Source: Ligustrum vulgare (lineage: Eukaryota > Streptophyta > Magnoliopsida > Lamiales > Oleaceae). Taken from it: a DNA stretch of 64,000 bases. How positions within the stretch are numbered: the stretch's first letter is position 1; each line of letters opens with the position of its first letter. The stretch lies in assembly GCA_963555705.1 (NCBI GenBank), contig OY743170.1, positions 11,075,096-11,139,095 on the forward strand, given 5' to 3'. Position numbers and translations under genes: made by a program. Below are positions 46,051 through 59,005 of the stretch, in pieces. The notes below the pieces were generated by a model. It was not told where the DNA came from and did not search any database. It saw only the letters and a program-made list of their open reading frames with translations.

Positions 46051-46588
46051 AGTCTTTTGCTAGGAAAAAAGAGTTGGCTGTGTTCCACAGTATTTAATAA
46101 AAAAAAACACCCCTTTTATAAGGCAGGTTAGAATTTGATATTCTAAAATCTAAATTATCGAATTCTAATAGAAATGTTGATAAAAAGCGCTCACACAAAA
46201 CTGTTGATATAATTATCACATTTTGATAGAAATGTTGAAAAGTTAAAATAAATAGTTAATTTTAACTATACATTTCATCAACTTTTATCAAATTTTACAA
46301 AAATATGTTTTTTTTTTTATCTAATTGATTATTGTTTTTATTACAAAATAAGATACATAAAAGTAGCTTTCAGTGACATTAGTCCATGTTTGGAACAATT
46401 ATAATTCATATTTTAATCTAAGTCAAAGTCAACAATTAATTTTAATCACACATTTTATCCACAACTTTTTAACCATATATTTCGTTAATTTCCATCAAAA
46501 TTTATTAAAAATCTAGTTTAATCTCTACCAAACATGATTTAATAATATGATAATAGGGGAAATGTCAGGGCACATGTTACATTCTTAA

Positions 46589-46837
46589 AAAAGGTGTAGC
46601 CCACACCCTGAGGGCCCGAACCGACCACGCCCAAGGCCATTGGTTCGGGAAGGTAAATCCAGGTTATGCCTCCAAGGAGCCAGGGTGGAAGGGCTTATGG
46701 TAAGCATGAGAAACGCTCAATAACTCCCGCTTGCCACAAGGCCAATTCCACCTTGCGGGGAATCGAACCAAGCACACAGCTGCGCTGAGCACTTACCACC
46801 CATCCCCTTTGCCACTTGGAGATGTGCCCTAGGGGCG
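46589..46837 (-). mobile_element. tRNA-derived SINE with an 18-bp TSD
   Basis: Exact 18-base duplicate CACATGTTACATTCTTAA at 46571-46588 and 46838-46855. On the minus strand, an A box (TGGCAAAGGGGATGG, 46814-46800) and a perfect B box (GGTTCGATTCC, 46769-46759) stand about 40 bases apart. The 3' end is a short T-run. Length 249 bp. The intact boxes and exact duplicate suggest a recent insertion, transcribed by RNA polymerase III. Confidence 0.93.
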
Positions 46838-46900
46838 CACATGTTACATTCTTAATTGTACGCTTGACCTCGTAAGCACATTTATAAGAGAAAGATCTTA

Positions 46901-47453
46901 AGGTATGTTTAATTAGAAAAATGGAAATTTGATAGTAAGAAAATATTTTTCAGGAAATTGATTTGCTTGAAAAATATTTTAGTGAAAAATATCAATTGAA
47001 AGTGTTTGATTTAAATTATTTTCTAGGTGAAAAAAGTGAGAAATTTTTCAGATTTTATTATTTAATCGACATTATTTTCTATGGAAAATTTGATTAAGTT
47101 GAGTTATGTTAGCAAAGAAAAAATATTTTTTTAAAGGCTGTATCAATACAAATCATGTCTTAACTAACCCCAAAAAAATGCAAAAACGAAGGAAAAAAGA
47201 AAAAAAAAAAAAAAAAAAAAAAAGAACAACCAAAATAATTTTCCACCCAACCTGGAAATTAAAAAAAAAAAAAAAAAAACCCTAGTAGATGGTAGGAAAA
47301 AAATTTCCTCCAAAACAAATCAAATGGGTCACGTGCGCCCAACATTGGGAAAAAACTTCCAACCAAATTTTATGCAATCAAACGGCTCAAATTGTGGATG
47401 AAGGAAAATATTTTCTTGGTTTTATGGCAAAATTGGTGCAATCAAACAAGGCC
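46901..47453. mobile_element. Harbinger-like MITE, TSD TTA
   Basis: The left end AGGTATGTTTAATTAG and the complement of the right end (GGCCTTGTTTGATTGC) match loosely; TTA flanks both (46898-46900 and 47454-47456). Body contains 'aggtgaaaaaagtgagaaatttttca', shared with the 27119 and 32832 elements. Confidence 0.65.
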
Positions 47454-47490
47454 TTAGAAAAATAATTAGATGAGAAATGATAGAAAATTG

Positions 47491-47541
<51 letters not shown>
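47491..47541. repeat. (TTA)n microsatellite
   Basis: About 17 TTA units. Confidence 0.95.
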
Positions 47542-49100
47542 TTGTATTTTTTTTGCTGCCTTATCATTATATAATTGTCCTTTGATATTGAAATACTAAG
47601 AAAATCTCCAAGTGTTCAGACCAAATTTGATTCGAATTTTGCCTCAAATTTGGATCGATCCATTTTTCTTCTCCAACATTTTATCTTAAGATAAACTATT
47701 TTTTTCCCTTTATTCTAAATTCTACAATTTATTTATATATTCATTATCTACTTAATTGGTTTTATTTTATTTTAAATTAGTAGTTAAAGATATGGAGCTA
47801 CATAAGAAAAACATGAACTTGATTTTCAGAAATTGCAAATTGATCTCACAAATGCTCAATTAAGACATTTTTTAAGTGCATTGTGAACCTCGGCATTCTT
47901 GATTTGTACATAAATGACATTATCCCAAATTTGAGATAGGATATGGGAGTTGGTTGAAGAAGAAAATATCCAAATTCCAAATTTGGATATCGCTTGGAGA
48001 TGAAAAAATAAAACGCATATAATTTCCATCTTAAAATGGCTTTCTAAATCTGGAGATCTATACAAAATAAATAAATAAATAAATGTAATAAATACTTTAG
48101 CAATTATTATGGTACATAAAATGAGAATTCATATTATGCTATTAATGACATCAAGATTTTAATTTATTTTAATGTATAAATCATTTTTTATAGTAGTTAT
48201 TATTCACTTGATAATTATTTTATTATATTTAAGTCGAAAAATATATAATATGAGTATGAAAACGAAGATCTCAACGAGAAATTTAATACAATCTAATAAG
48301 TAGGAACAAACTCTAAACCTCTGAAAGATCAAATGTAAAAGTTTTTATATTTTTTATTTTTACTCAATATCTCATTCATTTTATATTATATCATTTAAGT
48401 TCTATAATACTATCTATAAACTATTTTTTTGTATTAGTTATACTAATTATTATTCTTTTTTATAATTACTATATTATTTTGAAGTAAAAAAAAAAATGTA
48501 ATATGGGTGTCAAATTGAAGATCTCAACTAGAAATTTAATACAAGATAACAAGTGAAAGCAAATTGAAAATATATTGTCCGTAAAATTTATATATTAACA
48601 TATAAAATGAATATTTAATTAAAAATAAGAAACGAAGGAAGACAATTAATCACAAAAAAGATAAAAATTATCGATACCTTAATTATTTTTTACCGTTTGT
48701 ATGTTTACGGTTTCAGAAAATTTCTTTAAATATTATAATTTAAATTGATTTAAAGCTTAAAATGTGAAAATAAAATTACATTTAAACAGAATTTGTAATA
48801 CGTTACGGTCACAATTTTATTAAAAAGAAAAAGGAAAATAAAAAATAAATCGATGAACGTTCCTATTTCATCCTATTTCATTTTCTGTTTTTAAAGAAAA
48901 ATATTTATGTGATATTAACAAAGTTTTTTTCTTTCCTTTTTTTCGAATTTAAAAAAAAAAATGTAATTGATTTTCAAAAGGGAAAGGCGGACCAAGAAAC
49001 TTAGGGACTTGGAAAAAGTGGCTATTTAAAAATTTGAATTAAACTGAATTATTTTAAATCTGAAATTTATCCAAAATGAATAATATATAGTTGAATAATG
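47542..49100. other. AT-rich noncoding DNA
   Basis: No gene recognised. A diverged duplication is present: 'aatatgagtatgaaaacgaagatctcaac' near 48248 recurs near 48500 as 'aatatgggtgtcaaattgaagatctcaac', each followed by 'agaaatttaatacaa'. Confidence 0.5.
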
Positions 49101-49362
49101 CTCACTCCGTCCCAATTATATAGGCTTATTTGACTTTTCACGTTGATTAAGAAAATATATTTAATGTCATTGAAAAAAGTAATTTTTGTAAAGAAAATTT
49201 TCAATTTACCCTTATTTAACATCAAAACTATTATATTTGAAGTAATAAATAAGGGTACATTAGTAAATAAACAAAATTAATAATTTCCAATAAAAAAACA
49301 AATTTATATAATTGGGACAAACAAAAAAGGAAAGACAACCTATATAATTGGGACGGAAGGAG
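49101..49362. mobile_element. Stowaway-like MITE (Tc1/mariner)
   Basis: The left end CTCACTCCGTCCCAATTATA and the complement of the right end (CTCCTTCCGTCCCAATTATA) are inverted repeats of the standard Stowaway type. The right flank is TA; the left flank is TG, one change from TA. Length 262 bp. Confidence 0.85.
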
Positions 49363-50225
49363 TACTACTTACCATTTTAGGAAATATATTTTGTCGGAAA
49401 AATGGGTTAATACATGTTCGTGCTCTCCCTTTATGTATTTCGTTTTTCTATTGTGAACATATTTAGTCCTTATTTAAGCATTCATTATATATATAATTAG
49501 TTTTTCAATAGTAATTTATTAGAAAATATGTACTTAAAGTCCCATTTGAGACTCATTATTTCAAATAATATTGTTTGTAACAGTAAATTTTGAGAGAATG
49601 AGTTTTTAAAAAGTAGGATTTTTTTGGAGTTATACGTAGATTATTTTATTAATGGAATGTTAGTTGAAAATTGGTTTTAAAAAAATGAGATTTTGAATAA
49701 AGAGTACCTAGTATGGGCCAAATTTTTTACCAAGTAGTTACAATTGAAATAGTTTGGAACTTGAAATGACTTACTATTTAAAAAAAATAATCAATGATCA
49801 TTTGCATAATTATTCAATTTTAATGATTAATGGCATAATTAATTTTTCCAAAATCTAATTTCTAGATTACCAAAAATAAATTTATCTCTACCCGAATAGC
49901 GGAATGGTACTATTAGAATTGATAGTAACTATCTTAATATAATATTTGATATTTAAATATAATAAACAAATATTTCATTTCATATTTACTTTAACATTAC
50001 AAATTAAATACTCATGGTTCTATATTTAAATGAATGTAACAACTTAAGTAACCTGAATTGATCGAAATATGAAGTTGCAAAAAATTATTCTAACTTAATT
50101 AAATTACATAAAAGTTAGGATATTTATTATTTCTTTTAATTTGATAAGAAAAACAGCTCGAATTGAAAGGAATTGACTTTTGAAATTCCTCTGCATTTTG
50201 AAAGATATGTAATTCCTCAACATCA
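49363..50225. other. AT-rich noncoding DNA
   Basis: No supported feature. Confidence 0.5.
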
Positions 50226-50227
50226 AA

Positions 50228-50420
50228 TAGTGGCTTGGATTGGGCAAAAATCGAACCAACCCAACCCAAAACGAACGATTTGGGTTGGTTTTTTAAGTGG
50301 TTGGATTAGTTTGTGGGTTGGAAAATATAAATTTGGCTCGAGTTGGTTTGGATTGCAGTTTAAGTTAAAAAACCCGATTAACCCAACCCAAACCAACCCG
50401 TTAACTGTTGGAAAAAAAAA
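50228..50420. mobile_element. hAT-like MITE fragment
   Basis: Rich in complementary 'gggttgg' and 'ccaaccc' motifs; one end reads TAGTGGCTTGGATTGGGC and the other, in complement, CAGTTAACGGGTTGG. The organisation is typical of short non-autonomous hAT elements. No clear 8-bp duplication. Confidence 0.4.
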
Positions 50421-50528
50421 AACACGCAAACGCTAAGCCACAAATTTGAACAAATTCATGTAGTTAGTGAATCTATCAAATTCATAATACAAATTCGACC
50501 TAATATTGACTAAGTTAAATAATACAAA

Positions 50529-53327
50529 TGTGCTGTACGGCCAAATTTTTAATTTATTTTCAAAATCAAATGCCAACACGTGGCGCATGGTAATTTGTGG
50601 AAATATTTTTATCCTTCTTTTCATAAGTCAATGTTGTAAACAACGTTACTTGATTGAGATTTCAAAATCACTTTAAAATAAAATATTTTCATTTAAAAAG
50701 TAACGATAAAATATTTAGTATAATATTTTGACTTTAAAATATTTTAGATAAACATTAACAATAATAAAATGGCACGTTTGGAAGTTCAAACACATGACCT
50801 TATTCAATGAGTTCACAATTCACAGGTCGTTACCTAGCGCAGCACTATCTGTCTCGTCGTCTGAAGATCCACGTCAATCCCTTTTTCATTAATATTATTA
50901 CCTGAAATATTAGATATGTCATGGAATGAGCATACACTTTCTCAATGAGTGGAGTATGATGCACATGTACTATTGCACCTAGACGAGTTAACCTCACGTA
51001 ATCAATATTTATTCAAGTTTTACTTATTAAATCAATTAAGTCTATATTCATATCTCCTAATCACGTCATATATTCAAGACAAGGCTTATATTCAAGATCA
51101 GACCAAAGTCAAGTTCAAGTTCAAGTCAAGTTATTTTAAATTATATGCATTTCGAATTATATCAAGTCCATCCAGTCAAGTCAAGTTAATTTCAAGTATT
51201 CAAATTAAGTCAAATTCATATATTATTGTCAAGTCAAACTTATTGAGATCAACGTAAAAACATGTCTTACATATTTAAACCAATTAATTTCTATATTCAA
51301 GTCATATAATCAAGACAAAACAAAACAAAACAAGGCAAGACAAGTCGAGACAAGACATATATTCAAATCGAGTCAAATTAATGTATTCAAGTTCATATAA
51401 TCATGATTGATGTAAATGCATGTCTTTTCGAGAGAAGATGACTTTTAAAGGGGGGCCATATTACAAATCAACTACTATCTTGAGTGCGCACAAGTAGGGA
51501 ATGTAACCCCGAGTTCAAGCATGCAGTTTATTCTACGGGTTCTTTTATAAGCGTTGTTTCCATACCATGGTTTCAAGTAGGGAGTCGAGATTTCTGAAAT
51601 TCATTAACAAGTATAACCACATCGTGATCCAATTAGTGGACTCCGTGGCAAGTATATCAAGACAAGTATCATAGGCGTGTTAATAAGCGGAATAGAGTAT
51701 GACTATAATACATGTAAGAAGTTTCATTTTATGTAACGCATAAGGAAAAACATGAAAATTCATTTTTAATGCAATGCATAATGTACACATATCATGAAGT
51801 AGCATTTAAGATCATGTAATCAAGTACAAGTCCAGCCAAACCAAGCTAAGTCAAGACAGTTCCTAAACTATTTGAAGTATTCAATGTATTGATACATGAT
51901 GTTAATCTTTTACAAGTATGATATTGATATCAAGATAGTGATAATAACTTAATTAATCATCTTCTTTATGTTAAACATATGGATGTCAAGATAATATTAA
52001 TAATGATAACCGCATATTAAATGGGAAATGCTTATAACAAGATTACACAAATACTTATAATAAGATCACGATAACGTCATGATGCTATTAATAATGGACT
52101 TATAAAGAGATCATGATAATATCACGATAATATTAACAATATCATATTAAATATGAAATTATAATGAGATCATGCAATCAAGTAAACAATTAAACATATT
52201 TCACTCACCTCAGTTCAGAAGTGTCTAAAACATGGTTCTGTACTTTCTGCATATTGATGTATTAATACTTCATGAACATGTATCGATACATGTTCATCTT
52301 CAAGCTTCAAGTATCAATACATGCAGTCGGTCCAGCATCTCCAATATTAGTTTCTAGGATTTCCTCAAGAGTTTCTATATTTGGATCGTGCAAAACATAC
52401 TTAGGATACTAAAATCATCTTATTGAATTAACAAGTCTTGATCCTAACAAAATATTTAAACATGATTCTAACTTAAAATTCTATAATTTTGGAGGAATAA
52501 TACCAATATTTCCCTACGATTTTCTTGAAAACTTTCAGTGTGTGGTTTATATCCAGCATTCATGTCTATTTATATGAAAAAGCAATTGCACAAAGAGAGA
52601 AATATTTTGGCCGTATAAAATTACACCGCCTTACTTTATTCCTAAGAAATGACTCGGCATTTTTTATCCATAAAAATGGCAGCAAGAGGTGTATAGCTCA
52701 AGTAGGAGGTGTCTTCTTATAATTGAATGACTCATGAAGTCTAGAAATAAAGTGAAGCAACCGTGTCCATTAGTAGGACTGAGACCTCTTGCTTAACAAT
52801 GAAAATTTTAGTTTCATCAAGGCTGTTTTGAGCTCAGATTTGAGGTATCGAAGGAAGTTGAAATCTTGGTTTCTTGGTACAATTTCAAAGCATTCACAGA
52901 GTACTTTAATCTGCAATTTATGTCGCAAGAAACAGATAATCGAAGAGAAATTTATAGCCTTCCGAAGTTGGCCACTCAAAATGTTTTTTGGTTAACCGTT
53001 TTTACTGTCCTAATTTTAAAAAATCACCGAGGGCTATCCGTTGATCGGAATGACAAACCATTTTATATTCTTGAAGTTCATTCTGAGAACTTTCCCGTAC
53101 ATACATGACATGTAATCAAATGAGATCGAGAGTGATCAAAACGGGTCCATGGAAGATAGGCATAAAAATACGTTTTTATCGTAACTTTTATTATTTATTA
53201 TTTTTGTTTTTTTTCGTTAAATCCCATCTCTCTATCTTTTCATTTCAAAATAATTATATAAATTATAAGACACTTTTACTACGTCATAATGGACAATAAA
53301 TGACGTCAAGATTTTCGGATCATTACA
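50529..53327 (-). mobile_element. probable solo gypsy LTR
   Basis: On the minus strand the start TGTAATGATCCGAAAATCTT resembles chromovirus-type gypsy LTR starts (TGTAATGACCCGA..). The plus-strand left edge is placed at TGTGCTGTACGG because ACAAA is duplicated (50524-50528 and 53328-53332), which could be chance. No pol text is present inside. A TCAAGT-rich degenerate array lies at 51060-51390. Confidence 0.45.
51060..51390. repeat. degenerate TCAAGT/CAAGACAA array
   Basis: Dozens of overlapping 'tcaagtcaag', 'attcaag' and 'caagacaa' units with no fixed period. Confidence 0.7.
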
Positions 53328-54061
53328 ACAAATATAACAATTAATTCAAGGCAATTTTTATTGATACCCATCCTTGAAACTCCTTTTTAATATATGCCAT
53401 GTCCACTCCCTAAATCATAAAAATATCATGTTGAAATAAATTAACTGGACAACTATCATCCACTATAACAGCTAATATTATAATGAATAATTAAAAAAAA
53501 AAAAAAACGAAAACGGGCCTTCGTTTCAGAAATTGCCAAATTCAAAAATAAAAAAACGGATAAGATAAATGGAAAGTGTACACCTCCTACCCTGCATATC
53601 CGAATCTTAACTGACAGTTACAACAAAATAAAAAAAATGGAATTCTGGCTAGCAAATTTCATAACCATTTTTCAACCGTGAATGAGTTTGAGTGCCTCCA
53701 TGATTCTTCAATTGCTACCCCATTTATAGTATTAGATATAGAAGAAATCAACATATAAACCACTGATGCCTAGAATATACACTTTGAATCCATTTCAGTA
53801 TCTTCAATCCAGTTATCCAACTTGAATTTATCAATCGATATCTTATATCAGAAATGACAGAGTTCCATATTAATATATTTCGGAGGTAATTGTATTCAAT
53901 CCGTGGGATATTAGCTCTAGTTGATTTCTCATATGATAAGCTGACGGGAATGATATCTAATCAGTTATGTCCGATTCACACTGCAGTATCAGCTTTTTGA
54001 TCAATCACCTCCCATTCCAATCTATGATCACATTTCCCTACAGTTTTATTTAGAAATCAAA
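53328..54061. other. noncoding DNA upstream of the MULE transposase
   Basis: No gene or terminal inverted repeat recognised. The 5' end of the MULE must lie here or further left. Confidence 0.4.
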
Positions 54062-57000
54062 GTGAATGAGACTGAAAAGCCTAGTCTTCCAATATCGGTG
54101 GCTATTGTTGTTTTCCACCCTGAATCATATGAAGTGCTTCAAAAATCCATCAATGAATATGTTGTAGTATGCCAAGCTGGGGTAGAAGAAAATACTACAT
54201 TGCACGAAATGGGGATACAACTGGCTGCTTATGTCAACCCAACAACAAATATAGTCACTGAAGATGCATTGCGTCCTGTGATTACAAGGCCTAGTGTTCA
54301 CGATGTTAAACAAGGTAATGTCTTCAAGAACAAGGATTTAGTTGTTACCTTTGGATCACTATATGCAATAAATAATTATTTTGAATTTAGTGTGGTGAAA
54401 TTTGATACCGAGTTCTGTTGGTTGAAATGCACTGGATCAATGTGCAACTGGATATTCACAGCATCAAGGACCAGGTCAGGTGATAACTTCAAGATAAGAG
54501 AGTTAATAAACACGCATGTATGTTCTATGGACTCTGTTATATGTGATCACAAATAAGCTACCAGTTTCGTAATTACAAATTGCATCAAGCACAATTTCCT
54601 TTCCTCTAGAAGAATCTATATTGCGGGAGACATTAGGGATGATATTCATCACACGTATGGGGTTGTTGTCAGTTATGACAAAGCATGGCAAGCACGAGAT
54701 CTTGCAATAAAAATGATTAGGGGGACCCAATTGAATCATATGGTAATCTTCCCGCATACATGCATAGACTGGAGGTTGCAAATCTTGGCTCTTATACTAG
54801 GATTGAAACTGATTCAAAAGGACGATTCTTGTTCAGTTTTGTAGAGTTGGGTGCATCAATAGCCGATTAGAAGCATTGTAAACCAGAAATTGTAGTGTAT
54901 GGGACATTTCTGACAAGCCAGTATCGTGGTACTCTATTTACATCATGTACACAGGACGCTAATAATAACATATACATTCTGGCATTTGGGGTGGGCGATG
55001 CTAAAAACAATAGCGCTTGGACATGGTTCATGCTAAGATTGAAGGAAGCATATGGTGATCGAGATGAATTGTGCATTGTCTCAGATCGTCACGGCAGTAT
55101 AGAGCACGTAGTTGATTATGTATAGTGATGGCAACGGTGTGGTTCGGGGTCGGTTCTTCCAAAATCATAATTGAACCACCAATTCTTTTCCCATACCAAA
55201 ACGGCCTAAGTCGGGTCGGTTCGATTTCGGTTCGTGGCTTGGTTTAGTGCAGTTCGATGCTGTTAACAAACAGATGTATATAAATTAATTTTTGCAAGTC
55301 CAACTGAAAATTCCATTTAATAATAATAAAAATGCAACATGACAATAATAAGCATATTTCGTAGACAATATCTCAAATTAAATTTGAAATGCAAACAATA
55401 TCCAAATTCTCAAATTCAAAATTCTAATTTAGCAAATAATATTACGAGTATAACAATATCAGTATAACCACTTAGTATAAGTTTCTATGGATTTCAAAAT
55501 ATTCATTGAAGAACCGTAAAACAAGATAACTTCGGCTGTGACCAAAATATTTCTAAGAACATACTAGCAGAGAGAACTTGACAATAAAGCACGTTGAACA
55601 ATCAAAGGAGTACCAAGTTACTCAAACAAGTACTCTCATGTTAAAGCCAATTTGAGTGCATAAAGACTATTATAACCCTCCACATACAAAGTTCCCTTTC
55701 AACACCATTCACCTAAGCATTTTCTAGAAGCAGCCTATTATCTGAAAAAATTATACTAACACCCATCAACAATATTCTAAATATACAGCCTGTGGAGAAT
55801 TGTCGTCTGTCGAAATGGAGATTGACTGAGGGAGTGTAGATGAATGAATCAGATATTCAAATGACTATAGACCCAAGGTTAATGGATTTGGATTGGGCTT
55901 TGATCATTCTTAAATGGCTTTTAATTAGAAACTCTAATTTTGAGCTTTTAAGTTTTAATTATAACCCAAAATCATTTTTTTGAAATCGAGTATTCAGTTC
56001 GGTTTGGGGCACCAACACAATTACCATAACCGCCCCCACCAAAAATTGGGTCATTAAATTAACATACCATACCCGCCACACCGCCCCGTCGGTTTGGTTT
56101 TTTCGCACCATTCGGTTCGGTTTACCGCCATTTTCGGTTCAGACAGTTCAAATCCCTAATCAGGCATTTCCTAACGCCTTGCATGGGGCATGTACCTACC
56201 ACTTGCTACAAAATTTGAAGAAGGAAGTGGGAAAGGGAAAATTTTGAAACGCACATGAGACAACCGGATTTTATTGACCCCGGCATCAGGGGATATTTGG
56301 TAAGCTTACCTAAATGGTAGACATGTAATAATTTTTTATGTATGAATTTGAAAAAATGATTTTCAACGAGGATACTATACGTGCAGGCGGATATTGGGTT
56401 CGAGAGATGGTCAAGAGCACTTATGACAAAGGATAGATACTCTATTATGACATCCAACATTGTAGAATCAGTTAACTCAACAATTAAACATTCAAAGAAT
56501 TATCCAATAGAAGCATTGTATGAGTGCTTGCGATGTACAACACAAAAGTGATTTTCTGAGAATTTAAACGATGCAAGGTCAACGTTTATGCGACTTGCCA
56601 CACATCATGACATGATGCTGAATGAAAGGATCAAGATGTCTAGAAGACTTCGGGTAATATCTGACATTGTTATCATTTAAAAAAATTGTTACTCCACCTT
56701 ATTATTTGTTTTATAAATCCGTTAGCTGACTGTTTATTTTATAATTTTTAGGTGCACCCATGTAGTGATATAGTATACCAAGTTAATGACGAAAATTCAA
56801 CATATGTGGTTGACATGGGTGAGAGGACGTGTTCATGTCGACAATTCTAGTTGGACCACTTTCCATGTTCACATGCAGTTGCTGTGATTGTGAAAAGAAA
56901 CTACTGCTTATCCGAGTACCGTTCAAGTTATTTCAGCAAGGAAGAGTACATTGTAGCATACAAGTCATCTATATATCCACTTGGGAATAAGGAAGACTGG

Positions 57001-57231
57001 GACACACCCGACGATGTGAAGGAAATGATAGTGCTTGCTCCAATTTCGAAGCGTGGTCCTGGAAGACCCAAAGAGAATAGATTTAAATATTTCATTGAGT
57101 ACAAGAAAAAATCTCGCTGCAATAAACGTGGTAGCTAGGGTCACAATACCCAAACTTGTCTTAATCTGGACTTTGATAGGAACCATAGCAGTAGTAAAAG
57201 GAAGAAACGATCCAATGTAGCTAGATAGGTA
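54062..57231 (+). pseudogene. MULE (MuDR-type) transposase, interrupted
   Basis: The first block (54062-54556) contains LVVTFGSLYAINNYFEFSVV then LKCTGSMCNWIFTASRTR, the MuDR DNA-binding domain. After a stop come a broken region and GASIADQKHC-like text, then YGTFLTSQYRGTLFTSCTQD, NNNIYILAFGVGDAKNNSAW and LCIVSDRHGSIEHVVDYV, the DDE core. A 1.04-kb insert follows, then FPNALHGACTYHLLQNLKK. The SWIM zinc finger near 56820-56880 (TCSCRQF, stop, LDHFPCSHA) and an AT-hook-like KRGPGRPKE close the protein, with a knuckle-like GHNTQTC. Several stops and shifts make it inactive. Confidence 0.9.
55123..56158. mobile_element. hAT-like element nested in the MULE transposase
   Basis: It splits the conserved ..VDYV / FPNALHG.. 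sequence. The ends TAGTGATGGCAAC and, in complement, TAGGGATTTGAAC are inverted repeats with 'ggttcggt'-rich subterminal regions. The flanks attatgta (55115-55122) and atcaggca (56159-56166) agree at 5 of 8 positions, an aged 8-bp duplication. Excision restores VDYV-FPNA. No coding region. Confidence 0.7.
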
Positions 57232-57250
57232 ATCGTTTTCTTGAAGTTAC

Positions 57251-59000
57251 TGTTAGCCCAAGAGTAAACTAACCAAGAGGGGGGTGAATTGGTTTATAAA
57301 ATTTCTTCGATAAATAATCTCAAACTTAAAAATCAATGGGTACAAGTATGAGCACTTAGTGTTACAAGTAACTAAACTATCAATGTAGTGTGCTATATAT
57401 GTGTAAACTTAATTGATAAGGCAAGTATAGCACTTAGATATAGTGTTGCATAATATAAATTGATAGAATAGAGTAAGTGCAATGTAAGTAAGTAAAAGGG
57501 ATAAGAGAGTGCAAACGCGATTTATGGAGGTTCAATCAACCAACGTGATCTACATCCCCCGTTACCTAGCTCTCCGTCACGAGCAAGGCCAAATCCACTA
57601 TATTGGTAACTTACAATAAGGAGTACCAAATCCTTAGGCGACTTACAACAAGGAGCGCCTATCCTTTACAATCGAGTTTTCACAAGGCTCTCGAAACCAA
57701 CAATCGAGTTTTCACAAGGCTCTCGAAACCACAAGATATAATGAATTGAATTTACAATTGAAATAACTCTCTTGACAAATGATATACTCAAATTAAGTAC
57801 CGAGAGAGTTAGGCTAACACTTCAATAGATAGCAATGAATTAAGCTCGAGTGTTAGAGAAAAACTTTGATGCAAATGATAATGAAAAGTTCAATGCAATC
57901 AAACAAAGTTTTTCAAATGATCTCTGGTTAAAATATTGAATCAAATTAAGTACCAAGAGATGCCACACTTGAATAATTAACAATAAGTTAAGCTCAAAGT
58001 GTTTAGGTAATGGAACTTTGATGAATCAAATGATAATGAAAAATGTAGCACAAATAATCAAAGTTCCTTAATTGGAATTTCTCTCTTTTAAAAGATTAAA
58101 ACAAATTTAGAACAAAGAGAGACTTACACTTCAATTCCAATATAGTGTGAAGATGTTGAAGAAGTTTAAACAATATAAAACCAAGAATCTTCACAAAACT
58201 TTCTTCCAAAAACTTTGATGAATTCGATAAAACAAAGTTTAGATCAATCAAAGTTTTATAAAAATAATAGATGAATATAAACCAAGTAAGAACAATGAAT
58301 TTTCACAAGAAAGTTTGTATAAAATCTTTTCTATGTTGTTCAAATTGAATGTGAATGAGATGGCTATTTATAGATCAAAATATTCAAATTCAGCAACTTT
58401 CGGTTGACCAATTCTGGAGTTTCGGTCGACCGAATCATTAATATAGCCGTTACACATTCAACCGTTGAACTTTCGGTTGACCAATGAAAAATATGAAAAT
58501 TTTCGATTTTTAGGTTTCTAACTTGTTTTTCAAAGTGGTTTAACATAGTATAATCATGATTTAAGATCAAATAACCTTTGAATGACAATCTTGACTTAGA
58601 TAAAAATATTTTATGCAAGTGATGAATTTTCAAGTAAGTTTCTTGATGCATAAAAATCATTTTCGAGCTCGTTGAATTTCATCGCTAAAGATTGAGAGTG
58701 TTATACATTTACATAGGTTAAATCAACTCTAATCTTGTATGCTTGAATTCTTGATCTTCATGTCATGCTTTTCAACTTCAATTTTGATCTTCGAATATCT
58801 TCAATTCTTTCATGATCTTCTTTGCGTCTCATGTGCTTGATCACATAGTTTTGATTTATATCTTTGAGAGACGATTTGAACATAGAGTGCTTTGAATATT
58901 TATCATTATATGAAACACTTGAAGCACACTTGTTAATAACACAATATATTCTTGTTTGTTATGATCAAAACAAAAAGGTTAAGTTAACCATAGGTCAACA
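57251..59000. mobile_element. 1750-bp solo LTR, TSD GTTAC
   Basis: Starts TGTTAGCCCAAGAG and ends AGGTCAACA (TGTT..AACA). GTTAC is duplicated exactly (57246-57250 and 59001-59005). The opening 'aagaggggggtgaattgg' and the internal 'ggaggttcaatcaaccaacgtgatctacatcccc' phrase are common in plant LTR families. Two perfect 36-base-spaced copies of 'caatcgagttttcacaaggctctcgaaacca' in part lie near 57670-57730. No internal coding region. Confidence 0.88.
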
Positions 59001-59005
59001 GTTAC

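Noticed and set aside
46589..46837. tRNA gene at the perfect B box
   Set aside because: The flanking 18-bp duplicate, length and T-tail identify a SINE; the head does not fold as a full tRNA.
50173..50436. Overlapping open frames rich in Asn-Pro and Trp-Val
   Set aside because: They are translations of the 'aacccaacc/ggttggg' motif of an hAT-like MITE on both strands.
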